From: Limnothrix sp. FACHB-406
GTDB lineage: Bacteria > Cyanobacteriota > Cyanobacteriia > CACIAM-69d
Direction: 5' to 3'
Assembly (NCBI RefSeq): GCF_014698235.1
Contig: NZ_JACJSP010000005.1
Location: 209,718 to 273,717, forward strand
Length of the DNA: 64,000 bases
The notes under the pieces are model-generated. The model searched no databases. It was not told the DNA's origin and was given only the letters and a program-made list of their open reading frames with translations. Of this stretch, positions 60,998 to 64,000 are shown piece after piece. The translations under genes were made by a program, and so were the position numbers. The stretch's first letter is position 1, and every line of letters starts with the position of its first letter.

Positions 60998-62166
60998 GAG
61001 GCCAACACCATTGATTCAGCCGAAGGGGTTTCTGAGAGCGTGGCGACCAAATTTCGCACCCGATCGTTGCGAATTTCACCGCCGTGGGTGATGCAAACCG
61101 CATCCAAAATGTCATCGGCAAAGTTGAACACCGGTTGCCCATCTTTGATTAACCAGTCCAACAGGGCCGAACAGTTTTTGGCGTATTGCATACTGGTGTG
61201 GGTGGTGACCGTGCTGGCCAAGTGCATCGGGGCCAAAATTTGCACCCCATTCACCACATGGTCATGGCCCGGTTGACTGCATTCACAGTTACCGCCCTGT
61301 TCTGCGGCCAAGTCCACAATCACGGAACCGGGCTTCATTTGGGCCACGGTGTCGGCGGTGACCATGATCGGGGCACGGCGGCCGGGAATTTTGGCGGTGG
61401 TGATCACCACGTCAGCCCCGATCGCCCGTTCAGCCACGGTGGCTTGAATCCGAGCTTGCAAATTATCGGAAACCGCTTTGGCATAACCGTTTTGCCCGCT
61501 GGTTTCTTCCTCGATCATCATTTCCACAAACCGGGCCCCGAGGCTTTGCACCTCGTCGCGGGTTTCCGGGCGGATGTCAAAGGCTTCCACCACGGCCCCC
61601 AATCGGCGGGCGGTGGCAATCGCCTGCAACCCGGCCACACCCACACCCAACACCAGCACCTTGGCCGGCGGAATGGTTCCCGCCGCTGTGGTCAACATGG
61701 GGAAATATTTGGGCAGGGCCGCCGCCGCCAACAGCACAGCCTTGTAGCCGGCTGCGTTGGCCTGAGACGAAAGGGCATCCGCCACCTGAGCACGGGTGCT
61801 GCGGGGCACGAATTCTAGGGAAATCGCTGTGATGCCCCGTTCTGCCAGGGTTTTGATGGACTGAGGGCGATCGAGCGGCTCCAAAAAGCCCATCAACATC
61901 GATCCCGATTTCAGCCAACCCAGTTCCTCATCGGTGGGGGGCAAAACCTTCGTCACTAAATCCGACGTTTGCCACAGTTGAGCGCGATCGCTCGTCACTG
62001 TTGCGCCCGCCGCTTCATAGGCCGAATCCGTAAATCCTGCGCGTTCTCCCGCGCCGGTTTCCACGGCAATCGCTAGCCCTTTTTTGACCCAACGAGCTAC
62101 CACGTCGGGAACCAGGGCCACGCGCCGTTCATCCAGCGCCACTTCTTTCACAACCGCAACTTTCAT
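60994..62166 (-). CDS. pntAA: NAD(P)+ transhydrogenase subunit alpha part 1 (NAD domain)
   Basis: 390 residues from ATG 62166 (MKVAVVKEVALDERRVALVPDVVARWVKKGL); the frame opens 30 bp further up but this start matches the family. Domain I features include ETGAGERAGFTDSAYEAAGA, ALSSQANAAGYKAVLLAA, VLVLGVGVAGLQAIATARRLGAVVEAFDIRPETRDEVQSLGARFVE, and VITTAKIPGRRAPIMVTADTVAQMKPGSVIVDLAAEQGGNCE. It binds NAD(H) in the cytoplasm. First gene of pntAA-pntAB, with pntB downstream. Confidence 0.97.
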   Translation of the reverse strand: MKVAVVKEVALDERRVALVPDVVARWVKKGLAIAVETGAGERAGFTDSAYEAAGATVTSDRAQLWQTSDLVTKVLPPTDEELGWLKSGSMLMGFLEPLDRPQSIKTLAERGITAISLEFVPRSTRAQVADALSSQANAAGYKAVLLAAAALPKYFPMLTTAAGTIPPAKVLVLGVGVAGLQAIATARRLGAVVEAFDIRPETRDEVQSLGARFVEMMIEEETSGQNGYAKAVSDNLQARIQATVAERAIGADVVITTAKIPGRRAPIMVTADTVAQMKPGSVIVDLAAEQGGNCECSQPGHDHVVNGVQILAPMHLASTVTTHTSMQYAKNCSALLDWLIKDGQPVFNFADDILDAVCITHGGEIRNDRVRNLVATLSETPSAESMVLAS

Positions 62167-62815
62167 ACGCGTTCGCTTCCGCGCAACTGCTTGCATCCTA
62201 GGCCGATCCCCCGGTTGCGATCGGAATTTTCAACTTGTCTTATCGATCGCGCGATCGAGTGATGACATTTATAACAACTTGCCTAAAGGAATTTGTTGTA
62301 ATTTCGTGGGCTTCCTCAAGAACGCTCATCGCCTTGAGAGATAAGCTTTTCCCTTTCTTTGAAGAAAAACAATCATCGTCAAAACCACTTCATTAGAGGA
62401 AAGGATTTTGCGGTGACTTTATTCCAGCAATTCTTAAGAACATCTTTAGGGAATTGCTAGGTAAAAATAGGGATCAAATGCCCAAGGCGTTTGATTATGC
62501 TGAAACTTGATTTTGAAAAATTTAAAATGAAGACGGAGCCTCTTTTTGATCCCATAGAAAACTTGATGAAGTTTCTGGGTTTCTTCATGAAGTTCTGCAA
62601 CTGGCTTGTAACGAGCCAGGGGAAGTAACCCAGCTATCAGGGAGAGAATGGGTTGCCGTCTGGCCCCCGATCGTCTCGAATTCACCCCAATTCACTCTGC
62701 CCTGATACGACTGAAGGGGAAATTTCCCCGATCGCCCCGGGATCTGCCTTTGCGCGGTGGGAACGACCCGATCGGCTGTAAATTAAGGGGAGTCAGCGTT
62801 TAGCGCCGCCTTGCC
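62167..62815. other. Spacer upstream of pntAA with one doubtful small frame
   Basis: A minus-strand frame at 62446-62685 could encode 79 residues ending LHQVFYGIKKRLRLHFKFFKIKFQHNQTPWAFDPYFYLAIP. The composition is plausible, but there is no ribosome site and no family is recognised, so it is not called as a gene. The rest, including the pntAA promoter region, shows nothing distinctive. Confidence 0.4.
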
Positions 62816-63157
62816 ATGACCTCCAAACCCAACCCCAAAACCAGCAAAACCACCCCCGAAACTCCCGCCAAGAAAATGCCCTCACCCCTGGATTGCCTGG
62901 GGGGTTCCGGGATTTCGGCGGCGATCGCGGTGGGAGCCGGCGCACTGACCTATAAAATTGCCCAAACCTTTGCCGCCCACCCGATCACCAGCACCAACCG
63001 CCTCACCCTCAGCATTGGCGGTGCGGTGCGTACCTTGGTGGTCGGGGTGGGAACCCTGGGAACCTTTGTCTTTAGCTTTGTGGCCCTGGGGTTGTTGGCG
63101 CTGATGGTGCAGCTTTGGGTGCAGGGAAACCGGGGCGATCGGCCCACCGATGCTTAG
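62816..63157 (+). CDS. DUF3082 family membrane protein
   Basis: 113 residues. A Lys/Thr/Pro-rich cytoplasmic leader (MTSKPNPKTSKTTPETPAKKMPSPLDC) is followed by LGGSGISAAIAVGAGALTYKIAQTFAAHPI and VGVGTLGTFVFSFVALGLLALMVQLWVQG, giving two membrane helices. The pattern is that of the cyanobacterial/plastid DUF3082 family, of unknown function. The TnpB element ends 36 bp downstream in the opposite orientation. Confidence 0.85.
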   Translation: MTSKPNPKTSKTTPETPAKKMPSPLDCLGGSGISAAIAVGAGALTYKIAQTFAAHPITSTNRLTLSIGGAVRTLVVGVGTLGTFVFSFVALGLLALMVQLWVQGNRGDRPTDA

Positions 63158-63195
63158 GAGCACTTGCTTAGGCGCACAAGCAGTAGAAATCATTG

Positions 63196-63290
63196 ACATC
63201 CTCCCCGTCCTAAAGGAGCGGGGATTCCGGCCCTAGGCAAACAACTGAAGTTGCTCGACTAGACCACGGGTTGACGCTTCATCGGCTGCT
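63196..63290 (-). ncRNA. Candidate omegaRNA (reRNA) at the tnpB 3' end
   Basis: TnpB nucleases are known to process an RNA spanning the 3' end of their own gene and the element's right end, with the guide taken from the flanking DNA. Here the hairpin beyond the tnpB stop and the TCAA end provide such a scaffold; the guide would be the flank just below 63193 on the minus strand (TGATTTCTACTGC...). Boundaries are inferred, not seen. Confidence 0.4.
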
Positions 63291-64000
63291 ACCAGCGAAC
63301 TGGATTTACGCTGGCCTCCACGTCCGTTTTGAGTCTCGGACTGCCCGCCCGCGACTTGGATATTGATGGCGGCATTCACATCGCGATCGTGAATTGCCCC
63401 GCATTGCATACACACCCACTCGCGCACGTCAAGGGTTTTCTTGCCACCCAACTGGCCACAAGATGAACAACGCTGGCTAGTCGGTTCCCATCGACTGATC
63501 ACCTGGAAATCCCGCCCGTAGCGGATCGACTTGCCCTCGATCATCTGTCGGAAGCTGTACCAGCCAGCATCAGAAATCGCCCGCGCCAACTTGCGGTTTT
63601 TGACCATACCCGACACATTCAAATCTTCCAGAACGATCGCTTGGTTCTCGCGAACGATCCGGGTCGATAACTTGTGCAGGAAGTCAGTTCGTTGATCCTT
63701 GATGCGGGCGTGAATCCGGGCCACCTTGCGTCGGGCTAGATATCGACGCTTGCTGCCCTTAACCTTGCGGCTGAGGGATTTTTGAGCACGGCGCAATCGC
63801 TTGAGGGATTTAGCCAACGGCTTGGGACTTAGTACCTTTTCACCCGTGGACAGGGTGGCGAAGGTGGTCAAGCCCAGGTCGATCCCCACTCCATCATTAA
63901 TAGCCTTCAGAGCGATCGGATCCACTTCACAGACAAACGACGCAAAGTAGCGATCGGCTGCATCCTTGATGATCGTCACTGATGATGGATCGGATGGCAG
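63233..64000 (-). CDS. tnpB: RNA-guided endonuclease TnpB (5' end outside window)
   Basis: The frame is open to the right edge (LPSDPSSVTIIKDAADRYFASFVCEV...), so ~256 C-terminal residues are seen and the N-terminal domain is missing from the window. All RuvC residues are present: Asp in GVGIDLGLTTFAT, Glu in IVLEDLNVSGM, Asp in DRDVNAAINIQ. The zinc ribbon has CSSCG and CMQCG. The Arg/Lys-rich bridge (RLRRAQKSLSRKVKGSKRR) is normal. It looks intact and is probably an active or recently active nuclease that homes the element. Confidence 0.93.
   Translation of the reverse strand: MPSDPSSVTIIKDAADRYFASFVCEVDPIALKAINDGVGIDLGLTTFATLSTGEKVLSPKPLAKSLKRLRRAQKSLSRKVKGSKRRYLARRKVARIHARIKDQRTDFLHKLSTRIVRENQAIVLEDLNVSGMVKNRKLARAISDAGWYSFRQMIEGKSIRYGRDFQVISRWEPTSQRCSSCGQLGGKKTLDVREWVCMQCGAIHDRDVNAAINIQVAGGQSETQNGRGGQRKSSSLVAADEASTRGLVEQLQLFA

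Larger units (their letters stand above)
63193..64000 (-). mobile_element. IS200/IS605-family element, right end (left part outside window)
   Basis: Contains the 3' part of tnpB followed by the typical right-end structure, a CCCCGTCC/GGACGGGG-type hairpin region between 63196 and 63232 (CCCCG at ~63203 pairs with CGGGG at ~63219). The minus-strand sequence ends in TCAA (63193-63196 complement), a cleavage-site-like tetranucleotide. No TnpA gene is in view. Confidence 0.75.

Noticed and set aside
62446..62685. 79-codon minus-strand frame
   Set aside because: Plausible composition but no ribosome site, no family and only the C-terminal part looks protein-like; left uncalled.

Overview
The window comes from a cyanobacterial chromosome. 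The octamer GCGATCGC (HIP1) and its core CGATCG are scattered through almost every gene. The gene content also fits: an FtsH close to cyanobacterial FtsH3, a three-subunit PntAA/PntAB/PntB transhydrogenase, DapL for the lysine/peptidoglycan branch, rplI next to an intein-split dnaB, and several families known mainly from cyanobacteria (DUF1824, DUF3082, DUF1350). No tRNA, rRNA or CRISPR array was recognised. Genus cannot be fixed from the window; a non-heterocystous filamentous lineage with moderately high GC is a guess.

Layout. 1-2.6 kb: edge of a secreted protein, then a cobalamin pair (cbiB-cobD) closed by a hairpin plus T-run. 2.7-4.1 kb: a scar holding a dead IS630-type transposase, an N-terminally truncated HepT, and a duplicated scrap of the sbpA 3' end. 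4.1-12.4 kb: a run of minus-strand genes (NIL-domain protein, SbpA, an M48-like pseudo-protease, an ATL protein, DnaB with intein, bL9). 12.6-21.2 kb: small cyanobacterial hypotheticals, a class A PBP, an EamA-like half transporter and a large membrane protein. 21.2-22.5 kb: a gene-free, structured stretch ending in a strong terminator. 22.5-29.4 kb: DUF427, the TldD/TldE pair, a phytase-like RTX protein and a GGR-like FAD enzyme. 29.5-32.1 kb: an accessory patch with three tandem tiny XRE regulators, a divergent small gene with operator-like repeats, and an AT-rich HNH protein. 32.3-39.6 kb: MlaE permease, MsrB, FtsH, LD-carboxypeptidase, and a DXCF-type cyanobacteriochrome fused to PAS-GGDEF-EAL. 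41-49.7 kb: hydrolase, DUF2993, a second GGDEF-EAL protein, an HTH/GrpE-like protein, DUF1350 and dapL. 49.7-54 kb: a tightly coupled NACHT NTPase, HigA-like and DUF2442 operon. 54-58.4 kb: SnoaL-like protein, DUF1824, metallophosphoesterase and a small secreted protein. 58.8-62.2 kb: the pnt genes. 62.8-64 kb: DUF3082 and the 3' part of a TnpB element with its right end.

Two themes stand out. First, probable conflict or defence systems: the NACHT protein carries eleven near-identical 34-residue HEAT-like repeats whose variation clusters at a few positions, and its downstream partners overlap or nearly abut it. The XRE/HNH patch and the truncated HepT belong to the same theme. Second, the intergenic spacers are full of short tandem arrays. 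Each has its own unrelated sequence, but the unit length is strikingly often 13 bp, and some arrays run into stop codons of neighbouring genes. Starts were adjusted to internal ATG/GTG codons wherever a Shine-Dalgarno-like sequence or family length argued for it.
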